In this document: positions 24,131 through 33,459 of the stretch, piece after piece | How positions within the stretch are numbered: the first letter of the stretch is position 1 | How the letters are laid out: the number at the start of each line of letters is the position of its first letter | Assembly: GCA_035529895.1 (NCBI GenBank) | Contig: DATKVV010000058.1 | Location: forward strand, 12,557-76,556 | Origin: JAUWKC01 sp035529895 | GTDB lineage: Bacteria > Planctomycetota > Phycisphaerae > Sedimentisphaerales > Anaerobacaceae | Direction of reading: 5' to 3' | Length of the DNA stretch: 64,000 nucleotides | The notes under the pieces: model-generated | Database searches by the model: none | The model's input: the letters and a program-made list of their open reading frames with translations, nothing else | What the model was told of the DNA's origin: nothing | Translations under genes and position numbers: made by a program

Positions 24131-25795
24131 ATGCTAAAGGCGTTCGAAAAGAAACTAAGACTCGTTCGGCTTCGGTGCAGCCTGAATATACTGCTTGAGC
24201 AGACCGGGCGGGTGCTGACTGCCGCCGGCGCCGCAGTGGTGCTGGCCGTGCTGGGCGAACGTCTGCTCGCCTTGAGCCTGATAAACTACTGGACGTTCTG
24301 GATTTTCTCGGGCGCCGTCGCGGCTGGGGTGTTCCTGTCCTGGCTGCTCGACCAGCCCAGCCGGCTGCGGGTCTCACTTTTGCTCGATGAGAGGCTGAGA
24401 CTCCACGAGCGTTTTAGTACAACTTTGGCGCTTGCCGATTCGCAGGACCCTTTCGCCTGCGCGGCGCGAGCCGAGGCCCGCGAAACCGCCCGGCACATAA
24501 GTCCGAAAGAACACTTTCCCATCCGGCCCTCAAGGTGCTGGCTTTACGCAGTCTGTACCTGGCTGGTTGCCGTAATACTTGTGCTGTTTCTGCCGCAAAA
24601 AGACCTGCTCGGGTTTTTGAGAAACCGGCAGCAACAGCAGCAGCAGACCAAACAGATTGAATTGGCCAAGGCGGACGTCAAGCAGACAACCAGCACGGTA
24701 AAATCCGCATTGAAGCAGCTGGACAATCCCGACCTCGACGATGCCTTGACCGGCCTGGACCAGATGCCGAGGGACGCCAAACCGGACGACATCAAGCGGC
24801 AGGCAATCCGCAGACTCGGCGACCTTTCCGACAAACTAAAGAATATGCAGAGCGGCATGCAGCTTGACTCGGTGAATCTTATGCAACAGATGCTCAAGCA
24901 GCTCCGCGGCTCTCCGGATGCTTTCGCACAAAAGCTGCGACTGGCGCTGGCGCAGGGCAATTTCGCTCAGGCCGCCAGTCTCTTAAAGGAGCTCCAGAAA
25001 GAGCTGGTCGAAGGCAAGCTTTCTGAACAGCAGCGAGAAGCCCTCGCTCAGCAGCTTCAGGAATTGGCCAAACAGCTCCAGGAATTGGCGGCAAAGAACG
25101 AGCAGCTTGAGAAGGAGCTGGAAAAGCAGGGGCTGGATAAGAATTTGGCCAGGCTGGATGAACAGCAGTTGCGCCAGGCCCTTCAAAAGCAGGGTCTGAG
25201 CCCTGAAAAAATCCAACAGTTGCTTCAGAAGGCCGCTGCCTGCCGGATGGCTTGCAGCCGTTGTGCCGGTCTTGGCGAGGGTATGGCCTCCTGCGGTATG
25301 GGCGCCGGCGGCTTGTCCGCTGATGAGCTTGCGAACCTGGCGGGGCAGTTGGACGAGCTGGAATCGCTGCAGCAGCAGGTGATGCTGACCCAGGCTGCTC
25401 TGGACGAGATTGCTCGCGCCTGTGCGGGCCTGGGGCAGGGGATGTGCGAGGGGCTCGGCTGCCAGGGACCTTTCAGGGAGGGGTTGTCCGACCGTTACGG
25501 CCCCGGCACCGGAGGGCCGGGGATTGGTTACGGCCCCCGCGCAACCGATAACGACGGCGAGACCTCCACAAAGAGTACTAAACTCCAGAGCGAACCGAAA
25601 CAAGGTCCTGTTATCGCCAGTTGGTATTTCAAAGGTCCGCAGATTAAGGGTGAAGCCAAACGCGACTTTGCCGAGGTTATGCAGGCGGCCCGCGACAGTG
25701 CCGCCGAGGCCATCAGTGAAAACCAAATCCCGCGCAAGTACGAGGAAGCGGTGAAAAAATACTTTGGCCAGCTCGAGCAGTCCGGCAATCAGTGA
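24131..25795 (+). CDS. DUF4175-like coiled-coil membrane protein
   Basis: A 554-residue protein. Two hydrophobic helices occur near residues 25-70 and another near 140-160 (AVCTWLVAVILVLFLP). A long Gln/Lys/Leu-rich coiled-coil region follows (QQQQQQ, LAQQLQELAKQLQELAAKNE), then a Cys/Gly-rich segment (CRMACSRCAGLGEGM) and a Gly/Pro-rich stretch. The layout resembles DUF4175-type proteins that accompany MoxR/Bat operons. ATG 24131 is preferred over TTG 24098. It leads the one-strand block that continues to 46.7 kb. It may be a structural or scaffold partner of the downstream von Willebrand proteins. Confidence 0.55.
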   Translation: MLKAFEKKLRLVRLRCSLNILLEQTGRVLTAAGAAVVLAVLGERLLALSLINYWTFWIFSGAVAAGVFLSWLLDQPSRLRVSLLLDERLRLHERFSTTLALADSQDPFACAARAEARETARHISPKEHFPIRPSRCWLYAVCTWLVAVILVLFLPQKDLLGFLRNRQQQQQQTKQIELAKADVKQTTSTVKSALKQLDNPDLDDALTGLDQMPRDAKPDDIKRQAIRRLGDLSDKLKNMQSGMQLDSVNLMQQMLKQLRGSPDAFAQKLRLALAQGNFAQAASLLKELQKELVEGKLSEQQREALAQQLQELAKQLQELAAKNEQLEKELEKQGLDKNLARLDEQQLRQALQKQGLSPEKIQQLLQKAAACRMACSRCAGLGEGMASCGMGAGGLSADELANLAGQLDELESLQQQVMLTQAALDEIARACAGLGQGMCEGLGCQGPFREGLSDRYGPGTGGPGIGYGPRATDNDGETSTKSTKLQSEPKQGPVIASWYFKGPQIKGEAKRDFAEVMQAARDSAAEAISENQIPRKYEEAVKKYFGQLEQSGNQ

Positions 25796-25881
25796 GAAAG
25801 GCCGCAGTCGGAATTTCCGGTGCCCGTCTTGCGGCTGATTACCTGACGGGGGCCTTCAAGTCCTGCTCAGGGAATTGGTAT

Positions 25882-26916
25882 ATGCGAAAAAACGCGAAGG
25901 TTGTTTTCCGCGGTATCCTGGTAATAGTCGCTGCCTTTTTTACATCGATTCTGTTTTCCTGCAAACGAAGTCCCGCTGAAAACCAAAGACAGGTGGTTTT
26001 GTACTGCTCGGTCGACCAGGTGCTTGCCGAACCGATTATCGCCGAGTTCGAGAAACAGACTGGCATCAAGGTCCTGGCCCGCTTCGATACCGAAGCCAGC
26101 AAGACGGTGGGCCTGGTCCAGCGCATAAGGGCGGAGGCCGCTTGCCCGGTTGCGGACGTTTTCTGGTCGGGCGAGATATTCCACACCATTCGCCTGGCGC
26201 GCGAGTCTCTGCTTGCCGCCGAAGGAAGTTACCCGATAAGGGACTGGCCCGCCGCATTTGCCGACCCTGAGGGCCGATGGTATGGCTTTGCCTTGCGCGC
26301 CCGTGTCATCGCCTATAATACTGAAAGGGTCGCACCGAGCGACGCCCCTCGCTCGCTTGAAGACGTGCTTGACGAAAGGTGGAGGGGACGGCTGGTCATG
26401 GCCGCTCCTGAGTTCGGCACCACCGGCGGAGACGTGGCCAGTTGGTTTGTCCATTATGGCTTCGAACGCGCCCGCAAAATTTTGCGAGCGCTCAAGGCCA
26501 ACAAAATACGTCTGGTCGACGGCAACAGCACCGCCGTAAGAATGGTCGCAACGGGTCAGGCGGACGTTTGCTTCACGGACACCGACGATGTTTACGCCGC
26601 CCAGCGAAACGGCTGGCCTGTGGCTATGAACTACCTCGACCAGGCGGGCGAAGGCCCGCTGGCGATACCAAATACCGCCGCTGTCATCAAGGGTGCGCCG
26701 CACCATAGAGAGGCATTGGAATTAATGGATTTTCTGCTGAGTGAAAAACTCGAGCAAATGCTGGCTAAAAGTGACTCACACAACGCTCCCATACATCCTT
26801 CGCTGGCCGGAGAGTTTGAATTGTACGCCATCCCGAAGCCTTTGCACGTCGATTACCAGAAGGTGGCCGACCAGTTGCCCGTTGCCATCGAGGCCGCAAG
26901 GGAGATTCTACGATGA
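25882..26916 (+). CDS. Iron-type ABC transporter substrate-binding lipoprotein
   Basis: A periplasmic binding protein of the ferric/AfuA-FbpA group. The N-terminus is a lipoprotein signal ending in LFSC. VVLYCSVDQVLAEPIIAEFE and GIKVLARFDTEASKTVGLV are the family's opening motifs; later ADVFWSGEIFHT and QADVCFTDTDDVYAAQRNG follow the same fold. ATG 25882 is used because it begins the signal peptide; the longer upstream frame is not supported. The permease gene overlaps its stop by four bases. The ligand could be Fe(III) or another small anion or complex. Confidence 0.8.
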   Translation: MRKNAKVVFRGILVIVAAFFTSILFSCKRSPAENQRQVVLYCSVDQVLAEPIIAEFEKQTGIKVLARFDTEASKTVGLVQRIRAEAACPVADVFWSGEIFHTIRLARESLLAAEGSYPIRDWPAAFADPEGRWYGFALRARVIAYNTERVAPSDAPRSLEDVLDERWRGRLVMAAPEFGTTGGDVASWFVHYGFERARKILRALKANKIRLVDGNSTAVRMVATGQADVCFTDTDDVYAAQRNGWPVAMNYLDQAGEGPLAIPNTAAVIKGAPHHREALELMDFLLSEKLEQMLAKSDSHNAPIHPSLAGEFELYAIPKPLHVDYQKVADQLPVAIEAAREILR

Positions 26917-29456
26917 AAAGCGCCCGTTTTGCGATACCTCAAGAAGGGCAACCTGCTTGCGATGCTGTCCCCAGGCGGCTTCTAACGTCTGCGTCTCTGG
27001 CTCTGTGGGCGGCGGTGATTTTTCTGCCGCTGCTTATCGTTTTCACGCAGGCGCTGCGTCCAGCCGTTGCATCGGAAACCGGCCGCGTTTTCGCTTCGGC
27101 GCTTCGCTCCTTCGCCCTGGCTGCTGTCATCGCTGCCGTAGCTGTTTTGCTGGGTTACATCCCCGGTCGACTGCTCGGGACATGCCGCACCCATCGGGAC
27201 CTGCTGCTGTTGCTGCTGCTGATGCCGCTGGTTTTGCCGCAGCATGTCCTGTACTATGCCTGGACGCTGCTCTTGAGCCCCACCACCGAGCTGGGCAAAT
27301 ACATGGGCGCCAGACCGGAGCTTGCCCGGTTCGTCGGCACTTTCAGTTCCTGCCTCGTGCTCATCCTATGGCATTGGCCTTTAGCCGCTTTGTTGATTGC
27401 ACAGGGCTGGCGCAACATCGACCGGCAAATCTGGGACTGTGCCTCTCTCGACGCCGGCGCTTTTGGGAGGTTTAAGAATATCACGCTACCTTTGCTGACC
27501 CGTCCTGTGCTTTTGGCTTTCGGTGTGTGCTTTGCTTTGTCCCTGTCGGAGTTTACCACTTTTCATCTTGCCGGCATTCGGACGATTGGTACGGAGCTGG
27601 CTGTTCTCTATCAGCAGACAGGTTCGGAGAGCGACGTGGCCAGAGCCGCCTGGCCCGCAGCGGCCGTCGCCCTGATAGTCGCATTCGTCCTGGGAAAAAG
27701 CTCCGGCTCGTGGGCCTCATCAAATCCTCTTCTGAGCTCCGTCGAATGCGAATCGCAGAAGCGGCGCTGGATTATCATGCTGGTCCTGGTTGGGATTTCG
27801 CTGGTAGTGCCCGTCGTCCTGCTTGCAGGTAACGTCACTGACTCTCATGCCTTCCGCCAGTTTCTCACACTGCACATGGATGAGCTGGGCTGGTCGCTTG
27901 CCATAGCCGCCGGCTCTGCGTTAATAGCACATTTTATTGCTTTCGGCGCCCTGAGAGTTGAGGGTACCGGCATCGGCGGCCTTTCAACCACCGATGACAG
28001 TGTTCACGGCCCCCATCGACTGTTATCATTTATGGTGCGCACCACAATCTTTCTTGCAATGTTTCTCCCCGCCTCGCTCATTGCAGTTGGGCTGCTCAAA
28101 ATGATGGCGGTATGCGGCCTTCCGGCAGCGTTTCGGCAGGGCTGGTACATAGTCTCGGCCGGTCAGGCGGCGCGTTTCACAGGCGTCGCCCTGATTCTGC
28201 TTATTCTGACCCGATATTCGCACGAAAGGCGCCTGTCGGAAATGGCCTCTCTGGATGGAGCATCGGCCTTCGCAACCTGGCGGCACGTCCACCTGCCCCG
28301 GACGTGGCCTCTGTTTCTCGGCTCTTTCATTTTAATCATCATGCTTAGCATCACAGAATTGTCGGCCACTATGGTGCTGCTGCCCGCGGGCTTGCCCAAT
28401 TTTGCCCAGCGCTTATTAAACCAGATGCATTACGCTCGTGACCAGCAGGTTATCGCGTCGTGTCTGGTGCTGACCTGCCTGTTCCTCGTTTGTGCGGGGG
28501 CTGTAGTGCTCCTGTTGCGCGCAGTGCGGCTGTATCGGCAGGCCGCTTTATTGATTTTCGCCGTTTGTGTGCTTGGCGCTGCCGGCTGTGATGACAAATC
28601 TTTTGCGACCGGCGGGCCCAAAGTCCTTTATGCCTTCGGTCAAACAGGGCGCGGCCAGGCCGAGTTCATTTATCCCCGGGCCATCGAGATAACCGGCGAT
28701 GGCTCGCTCCTGGTCGTCGACAAAACGGGCAGAATCCAGCGATTTACTGCCGAAGGAAAGTTTTTGAGTGTGATTCACATGCCGCTCACTGAAGCCGGCT
28801 TTCCTACCGGCCTTAGCATTGCTCCCAACGGCGACCTCTACGTTGCCGATACACATTATCATCGTGTTGTTGTATTTTCCGCCGACGGCAAGCTCATCAA
28901 CGAGTTGGGCCGGTTGGGCCAGGAAGGAGGCTGTTTCATTTATCCCACCGACGTGGCATTTTCCTCGGACGGGCGAATCTACGTAAGCGAATACGGCGGC
29001 AATGACCGAGTCAGCGTCTTTAACGACAAGGCCGAGTTTCTTTATTCTTTTGGCGCTCCGGGCAGCGGCGTCGGTCAGTTCGCTCGACCTTCCGCCCTCT
29101 GCGTGGACGCGGCGAGAAAACGCCTTTATGTAGCCGACGCGTGCAATCATCGCGTCGCTATTTACAATCTGGATGGTACATTGCTCGGATACATCGGCTC
29201 TGCCGGGCGGGCATCAGGTGAGCTTCGTTATCCATACGATTTGGCCTTTTTGTCAGATGGAACTCTTGTGGTTTGCGAATATGGGAACAACCGGCTGCAA
29301 TTGTTCAGTCCCGATGGCCGCAGCCTCGCTGTTTATGGCAGTGCGGGCCGGCAGTTAGGCCAGTTGGCCTATCCGTGGGGCGTGTCGGTTGATGGCGGCC
29401 GGCGTGCTTTTGTTGTTGACGCCGGCAATAACAGGATTCAGGTATGGCAGCTATGA
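26913..29456 (+). CDS. ABC permease (FbpB-like) fused to an NHL-repeat propeller
   Basis: Residues 1 to about 540 are a double-length ABC permease with about 12 helices and two coupling loops: ASLDAGAFGRFKNITLPLL and ASLDGASAFATWRHVHLP. From about 545 the same frame continues as LLIFAVCVLGAAGCDDKS, a complete lipoprotein signal with its lipobox Cys at 559, and then NHL beta-propeller repeats (GRGQAEFIYPRAIEITGDG; LYVADTHYHRVVVF; VGQFARPSALCVD) to 847. So the gene looks like a transporter permease joined in frame to a former NHL lipoprotein. The fused segment would lie on the outer face. An internal restart near 28520 is possible. No ATPase gene is adjacent. Confidence 0.8.
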   Translation: MKSARFAIPQEGQPACDAVPRRLLTSASLALWAAVIFLPLLIVFTQALRPAVASETGRVFASALRSFALAAVIAAVAVLLGYIPGRLLGTCRTHRDLLLLLLLMPLVLPQHVLYYAWTLLLSPTTELGKYMGARPELARFVGTFSSCLVLILWHWPLAALLIAQGWRNIDRQIWDCASLDAGAFGRFKNITLPLLTRPVLLAFGVCFALSLSEFTTFHLAGIRTIGTELAVLYQQTGSESDVARAAWPAAAVALIVAFVLGKSSGSWASSNPLLSSVECESQKRRWIIMLVLVGISLVVPVVLLAGNVTDSHAFRQFLTLHMDELGWSLAIAAGSALIAHFIAFGALRVEGTGIGGLSTTDDSVHGPHRLLSFMVRTTIFLAMFLPASLIAVGLLKMMAVCGLPAAFRQGWYIVSAGQAARFTGVALILLILTRYSHERRLSEMASLDGASAFATWRHVHLPRTWPLFLGSFILIIMLSITELSATMVLLPAGLPNFAQRLLNQMHYARDQQVIASCLVLTCLFLVCAGAVVLLLRAVRLYRQAALLIFAVCVLGAAGCDDKSFATGGPKVLYAFGQTGRGQAEFIYPRAIEITGDGSLLVVDKTGRIQRFTAEGKFLSVIHMPLTEAGFPTGLSIAPNGDLYVADTHYHRVVVFSADGKLINELGRLGQEGGCFIYPTDVAFSSDGRIYVSEYGGNDRVSVFNDKAEFLYSFGAPGSGVGQFARPSALCVDAARKRLYVADACNHRVAIYNLDGTLLGYIGSAGRASGELRYPYDLAFLSDGTLVVCEYGNNRLQLFSPDGRSLAVYGSAGRQLGQLAYPWGVSVDGGRRAFVVDAGNNRIQVWQL

Positions 29457-32413
29457 TGGCGACTTACAGTTTTTACTTTGCCGAGCCGTGGTGGCTTGTG
29501 GCCTGGCTCCTGCTTGTCCCTATAATCTGGCTCGCGCGGCGAAGTCTGGCCGCTTTGGGCCGGGTCCGCCGGGCGCTTGCCGTCGCCTTGCGCTGCGCAG
29601 TTGTAATCATATTAATAGCAATGCTGGCGCGACCCATGCTGAGCCAGAAAAACACCCAGCTTACCGTGATTGCCGTCATTGACCGCAGCCAGTCCATTCC
29701 CACGGAGCTTCAGCAGGCAAGCCTCGATTACCTGTCACGCGCCCTGGCCGACAAGCCGCCCGGCGGCCAGTTGGCCGTTGTCGATATTGCCGAGGCGGCC
29801 AGTATCTCGAAGCTGCCCTGCGGCGACGTTGCTATCCGTCAGCGAAACACCACTCTTACCGGCGACCAGAGCAAATTGGCCGACGGAGTTCAAATGGCTA
29901 TGGCTATCGCGCCCCCTGACACGGGCGTAAGAGTACTGCTTGTCACTGAAGGTAATCAGACAGCCGGCGACCTCAAGGAGGCCGCCCGAATCGCCGCGGC
30001 CAACAAAATCCCCATTGACGTACTGCCTCTGCGCTACGAGTACGACCGCGAGGTCATCTTCAAACGTCTGGCTGCTCCCTCGAGGGCCAGAAGCAGCCAA
30101 ACCGTTTCTCTGCGATTCATTCTCAGCACTACCGCCGAAACCACCGGCAAACTGCTCCTGAACCTAAATGGCAGACCCGTTGACCTTGCCCCCGATTCGC
30201 CGGAGGTCGCGGTCGCCGTGGAACTGAAGCCCGGCACCAACGTCAAGACCGTATCTGTGCCGGTGGGCAATCAGGGCATCCATGAGTTCGAGGCGGTGTT
30301 TATGCCCGATGAGCCCGGCCAGGACAGGGTCGCTCAAAACAACCGCGCCAGTGCAATCACTTATGTCGTCGGACCCGGTCACGTTCTGGTAGTTGACGCC
30401 GATGCTTCGAGCGCCTCGGCGCTAAATCAGGTCCTGCAAAATTCCGACCTCGACGTGCGGTATTGTCCCGCGGCCGAGTTCCCTGACAATCTCGTCAAGC
30501 TAATGGATACCGATGCGGTTATTCTGGCCAATACCGACGTAAGCAATTTCAGTTTTCAGCAGCAGGAGATGTTCTGCCGCTATGTTACCGACCTCGGCGG
30601 GGGCCTGATTATGGTCGGCGGTCCGAAGTCATTCGGGGCCGGCGGCTGGATAGGCTCGCCCGTGGCCGAAATCCTGCCGGTCGATTTGGACCCGCCTCAG
30701 AAAAAGCAGTTGCCCAAAGGCGCGCTGGTCCTGATTATGCACGCCTGCGAGATGCCGGAAGGAAACTACTGGGGCAAAATGGTGGCCGTCGCCGCGGTAA
30801 AGACTTTAAGCCGGCTCGACCTGGTCGGCATCCTCGCCTATAACTGGCAGGGGGGCAGCGACTGGGTCTATCCTTTATCCAAGGTCGGCGACAAGGAAAC
30901 GGTGGTTGCCGCCATCAAACGGATGCAGATGGGGGACATGCCGAGTCTTCACGCTCATTTGCAGTCCGCCTACAACGAGCTGCAGGCTTGCGACGCCGCC
31001 CAAAAGCACGTAATCGTTATCAGCGACGGCGACCCCCAGCCGCCCACCACGCAACTGCTCAGTCAATGCAGGCAGGCCGGGATTACCGTTACCGGGGTTG
31101 CCGTGTTTCCGCATTCGCCGGCTGATGTGCAAAGCCTGCAGCGCGTCGCACAGCTTACCGGCGGGCGGTTCTATAACGTCAAGGACCCGCAGCAGCTCCC
31201 CCAGATATTCATCAAGGAGGCACAAATAGTACGGCGGGCGATGATAGTTGAGGAGACTTTCCCGCCCCAGATAACCTATTCTCTCAGTGAGATTGCCAAA
31301 GGGCTGAATCCTCCGCTGCCGAATCTCGACGGCTACGTGCTGACCGGGCCGAAAGGCGGCCTGTCCCAGATTGTCCTTGCCAGTCCCAACGCAGACCCTG
31401 TTTTGGCCGCCTGCCAGTCGGGGCTCGGTCGGTGTGTGGCCTTCACAAGCTCGGCCGACACTCGCTGGGCCTCAAGCTGGCTGCAGTGGGGCGGCTTCCA
31501 AAGCTTCTGGGAGCAAACCATTCGCTGGGCGGCCAAACCCTCCCAGTCCTCCGATTGTGAGGTCTTTGCGGACGTGCAGGGCCGTCAGGTCACTGTCAAC
31601 GTCGAAGCGATTGACCCCGAAGGCAAATTCCTGCAGCTTGCCAATATCGACGGGCAGGTGATAACACCCGATGTGTCAACTCAGGCCCTTGAGCTTGCCC
31701 AAATCGGGCCCGGCCAGTACCGCGGTCAGTTCCAGGCCCCCGCGTCGGGCAGCTACGTTGTAAACCTGCGCTACCGAAAGCTCGGCGAGGATACCAAGAC
31801 CCACCTCACCCAGACCACGGTGACGATTCCGTTTGCTCCTGAGTTTCGCGACCTTTCCGATAACGCGCCACTGCTTAAGGAGGTCAGCGAAATCAGCGCC
31901 GGCAGGATTCTAAGCTCCGACCCCAACCAGGCCAATCTTTTCGATTACAGCGGTGTAAAATTCCCCGAAACCCAACTGCCGCTGACCCGGCAGTTAATGT
32001 TTATCTGGCTGGCGCTTTTTCTTTTGGACGTGGCGGTCCGCCGGGTCGCTCTCGACGTTCGAGCGATGGTCCGCCGGGCCGTTTCCTTCGTTCGCTCGCT
32101 TCGTCCTGAGCGCAAGGCCGACCAGACCCTCGAACGCCTCCGTGTGACCCGGCAGAAGCTTCGCGAGCAGCTCCTGGCCCGCTCCGGCGATGTGCCGGCC
32201 TCCAGACGATACGAAGCCGGCGAGGGCTTCAAGGGTGATTTGCCGGTGACAGCGGCCGCGCCGCAGGCTGAGCCGTCGGAGTCAAAGCCCACGCCGCCGG
32301 TCCCGCAGGAAGTCAAAGGTCCCGAGCAGCCTTCGCATATTCAACGGCTGCTCGCCGCCAAACGTAAGGCCGCCAACCGTCGCGAGGACGGAAAAACCGA
32401 AAATAACAAATAA
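29444..32413 (+). CDS. Membrane protein with vWA and glutamine-amidotransferase-like domains
   Basis: A 989-residue protein. Two N-terminal helices (residues 15-31 and 46-62) precede a von Willebrand A region (VIAVIDRSQSIPTELQ), where DRSQS forms the MIDAS. A class I glutamine-amidotransferase-like domain follows (AVILANTDVSNFSFQQQEMF, GGLIMVGGPKSFGAGGW), then a second vWA-like stretch (HVIVISDGDPQPPT), a beta-sandwich region and a C-terminal helix (LMFIWLALFLLDVAV) with a charged tail. Such proteins are typical of planctomycete MoxR/Bat operons. Starts at ATG 29444, overlapping the previous stop; ATG 29453 or 29456 are also possible. Confidence 0.75.
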   Translation: MAAMMATYSFYFAEPWWLVAWLLLVPIIWLARRSLAALGRVRRALAVALRCAVVIILIAMLARPMLSQKNTQLTVIAVIDRSQSIPTELQQASLDYLSRALADKPPGGQLAVVDIAEAASISKLPCGDVAIRQRNTTLTGDQSKLADGVQMAMAIAPPDTGVRVLLVTEGNQTAGDLKEAARIAAANKIPIDVLPLRYEYDREVIFKRLAAPSRARSSQTVSLRFILSTTAETTGKLLLNLNGRPVDLAPDSPEVAVAVELKPGTNVKTVSVPVGNQGIHEFEAVFMPDEPGQDRVAQNNRASAITYVVGPGHVLVVDADASSASALNQVLQNSDLDVRYCPAAEFPDNLVKLMDTDAVILANTDVSNFSFQQQEMFCRYVTDLGGGLIMVGGPKSFGAGGWIGSPVAEILPVDLDPPQKKQLPKGALVLIMHACEMPEGNYWGKMVAVAAVKTLSRLDLVGILAYNWQGGSDWVYPLSKVGDKETVVAAIKRMQMGDMPSLHAHLQSAYNELQACDAAQKHVIVISDGDPQPPTTQLLSQCRQAGITVTGVAVFPHSPADVQSLQRVAQLTGGRFYNVKDPQQLPQIFIKEAQIVRRAMIVEETFPPQITYSLSEIAKGLNPPLPNLDGYVLTGPKGGLSQIVLASPNADPVLAACQSGLGRCVAFTSSADTRWASSWLQWGGFQSFWEQTIRWAAKPSQSSDCEVFADVQGRQVTVNVEAIDPEGKFLQLANIDGQVITPDVSTQALELAQIGPGQYRGQFQAPASGSYVVNLRYRKLGEDTKTHLTQTTVTIPFAPEFRDLSDNAPLLKEVSEISAGRILSSDPNQANLFDYSGVKFPETQLPLTRQLMFIWLALFLLDVAVRRVALDVRAMVRRAVSFVRSLRPERKADQTLERLRVTRQKLREQLLARSGDVPASRRYEAGEGFKGDLPVTAAAPQAEPSESKPTPPVPQEVKGPEQPSHIQRLLAAKRKAANRREDGKTENNK

Positions 32414-32433
32414 ATGTTTGGGAGATGACTAAA

Positions 32434-33459
32434 ATGCCGGAAACAGAAAAAGATGTTGAAAAATTATGTCGTGAGTTTCGCCGGATGTTCGAGACGCTGC
32501 GGTGCGAAATCGCCAAAGTCATTGTCGGCCACAACGATATTGTGGAAAACGTGCTCGTCTGTCTTTTCTGCGGGGGACACGTTCTTCTCGAAGGGGTGCC
32601 CGGTCTCGGCAAGACGCTGCTGGTGCGGACGCTCAGCTCGGCCCTTTCGCTTCAGTTCCGGCGTATCCAGTTTACGCCCGATTTGATGCCGGCCGATATC
32701 ATGGGCACCAACATCGTTATGGAAGACGCGGCCACCGGCAGGCGGCAGTTCCAGTTCCAGCCGGGACCAATTTTCGGGCAGATTATCCTGGCCGACGAGA
32801 TTAACCGCGCCACCCCCAAGACACAATCGGCTATGCTCGAAGCTATGCAGGAGCACTCGGTTACCAGCGGCGGCGAACTTCGCAGGCTCCCTGAGCCGTT
32901 TATGGTTCTCGCCACGCAAAACCCCATCGAACAGGAAGGCACCTATCCTCTGCCCGAGGCGCAGTTGGACCGGTTCTTCTTCAAAGTGCTTGTCCCTTAC
33001 AGCAACCGCGAGGAGCTCGGCGCCATCATCGATCGCACCACCACGGGCGCAGACCCTCAGGCCAAGCCCGTCGTCAACAGCCAGCAGATAATCTGGGCCC
33101 AGCAGCTTGTCAGGCGCGTCGCTATTGCCCCCCATGTTCAGGATTATGCGATTCGCCTCGTACTGGCCACACATCCACGTGGGGAATTCGCAACTGAGAT
33201 GGTCAACCGGTTCGTTCGCTTCGGCTCCTCGCCCCGCGGCGTTCAGAGCCTTGTCCTGGCCGGCAAGGTCCGCGCCATGCTCGATGAACGCTATCACGTC
33301 AGTTTCGCCGACATCGCGTGCTCGTTGCTGCCCGGCCTGCGTCACCGCATCCTGCTCAACTTCGAGGGCCAGGCCGAAGGCGTAACCAGCGATGATATAT
33401 TGAACGAAGTGTTGGATAAAACTCCGAGGGCCATGGAAAAGGAAGTTAAGGTACCATGA
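32434..33459 (+). CDS. MoxR-family AAA+ ATPase
   Basis: A cytoplasmic AAA+ chaperone-like ATPase of 341 residues. Walker A is GVPGLGKT (54-61), the MoxR signature RIQFTPDLMPADIMG follows, and Walker B is IILADEINRA; sensor 1 is in VLATQNPIEQEGTYPLPEAQ. ATG 32434 has GGGAG nine bases upstream; ATG 32425 would sit directly on that site. The DUF58 gene overlaps its stop (ATGA), the usual MoxR-DUF58-vWA order. MoxR proteins mature or activate metal or vWA partners; the client here is not known. Confidence 0.93.
   Translation: MPETEKDVEKLCREFRRMFETLRCEIAKVIVGHNDIVENVLVCLFCGGHVLLEGVPGLGKTLLVRTLSSALSLQFRRIQFTPDLMPADIMGTNIVMEDAATGRRQFQFQPGPIFGQIILADEINRATPKTQSAMLEAMQEHSVTSGGELRRLPEPFMVLATQNPIEQEGTYPLPEAQLDRFFFKVLVPYSNREELGAIIDRTTTGADPQAKPVVNSQQIIWAQQLVRRVAIAPHVQDYAIRLVLATHPRGEFATEMVNRFVRFGSSPRGVQSLVLAGKVRAMLDERYHVSFADIACSLLPGLRHRILLNFEGQAEGVTSDDILNEVLDKTPRAMEKEVKVP

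Noticed and set aside
24620..24660. CAG-type glutamine run in the coiled-coil protein
   Set aside because: Six Gln codons inside a Gln-rich coiled coil; ordinary low complexity, no evidence of an expanding repeat.
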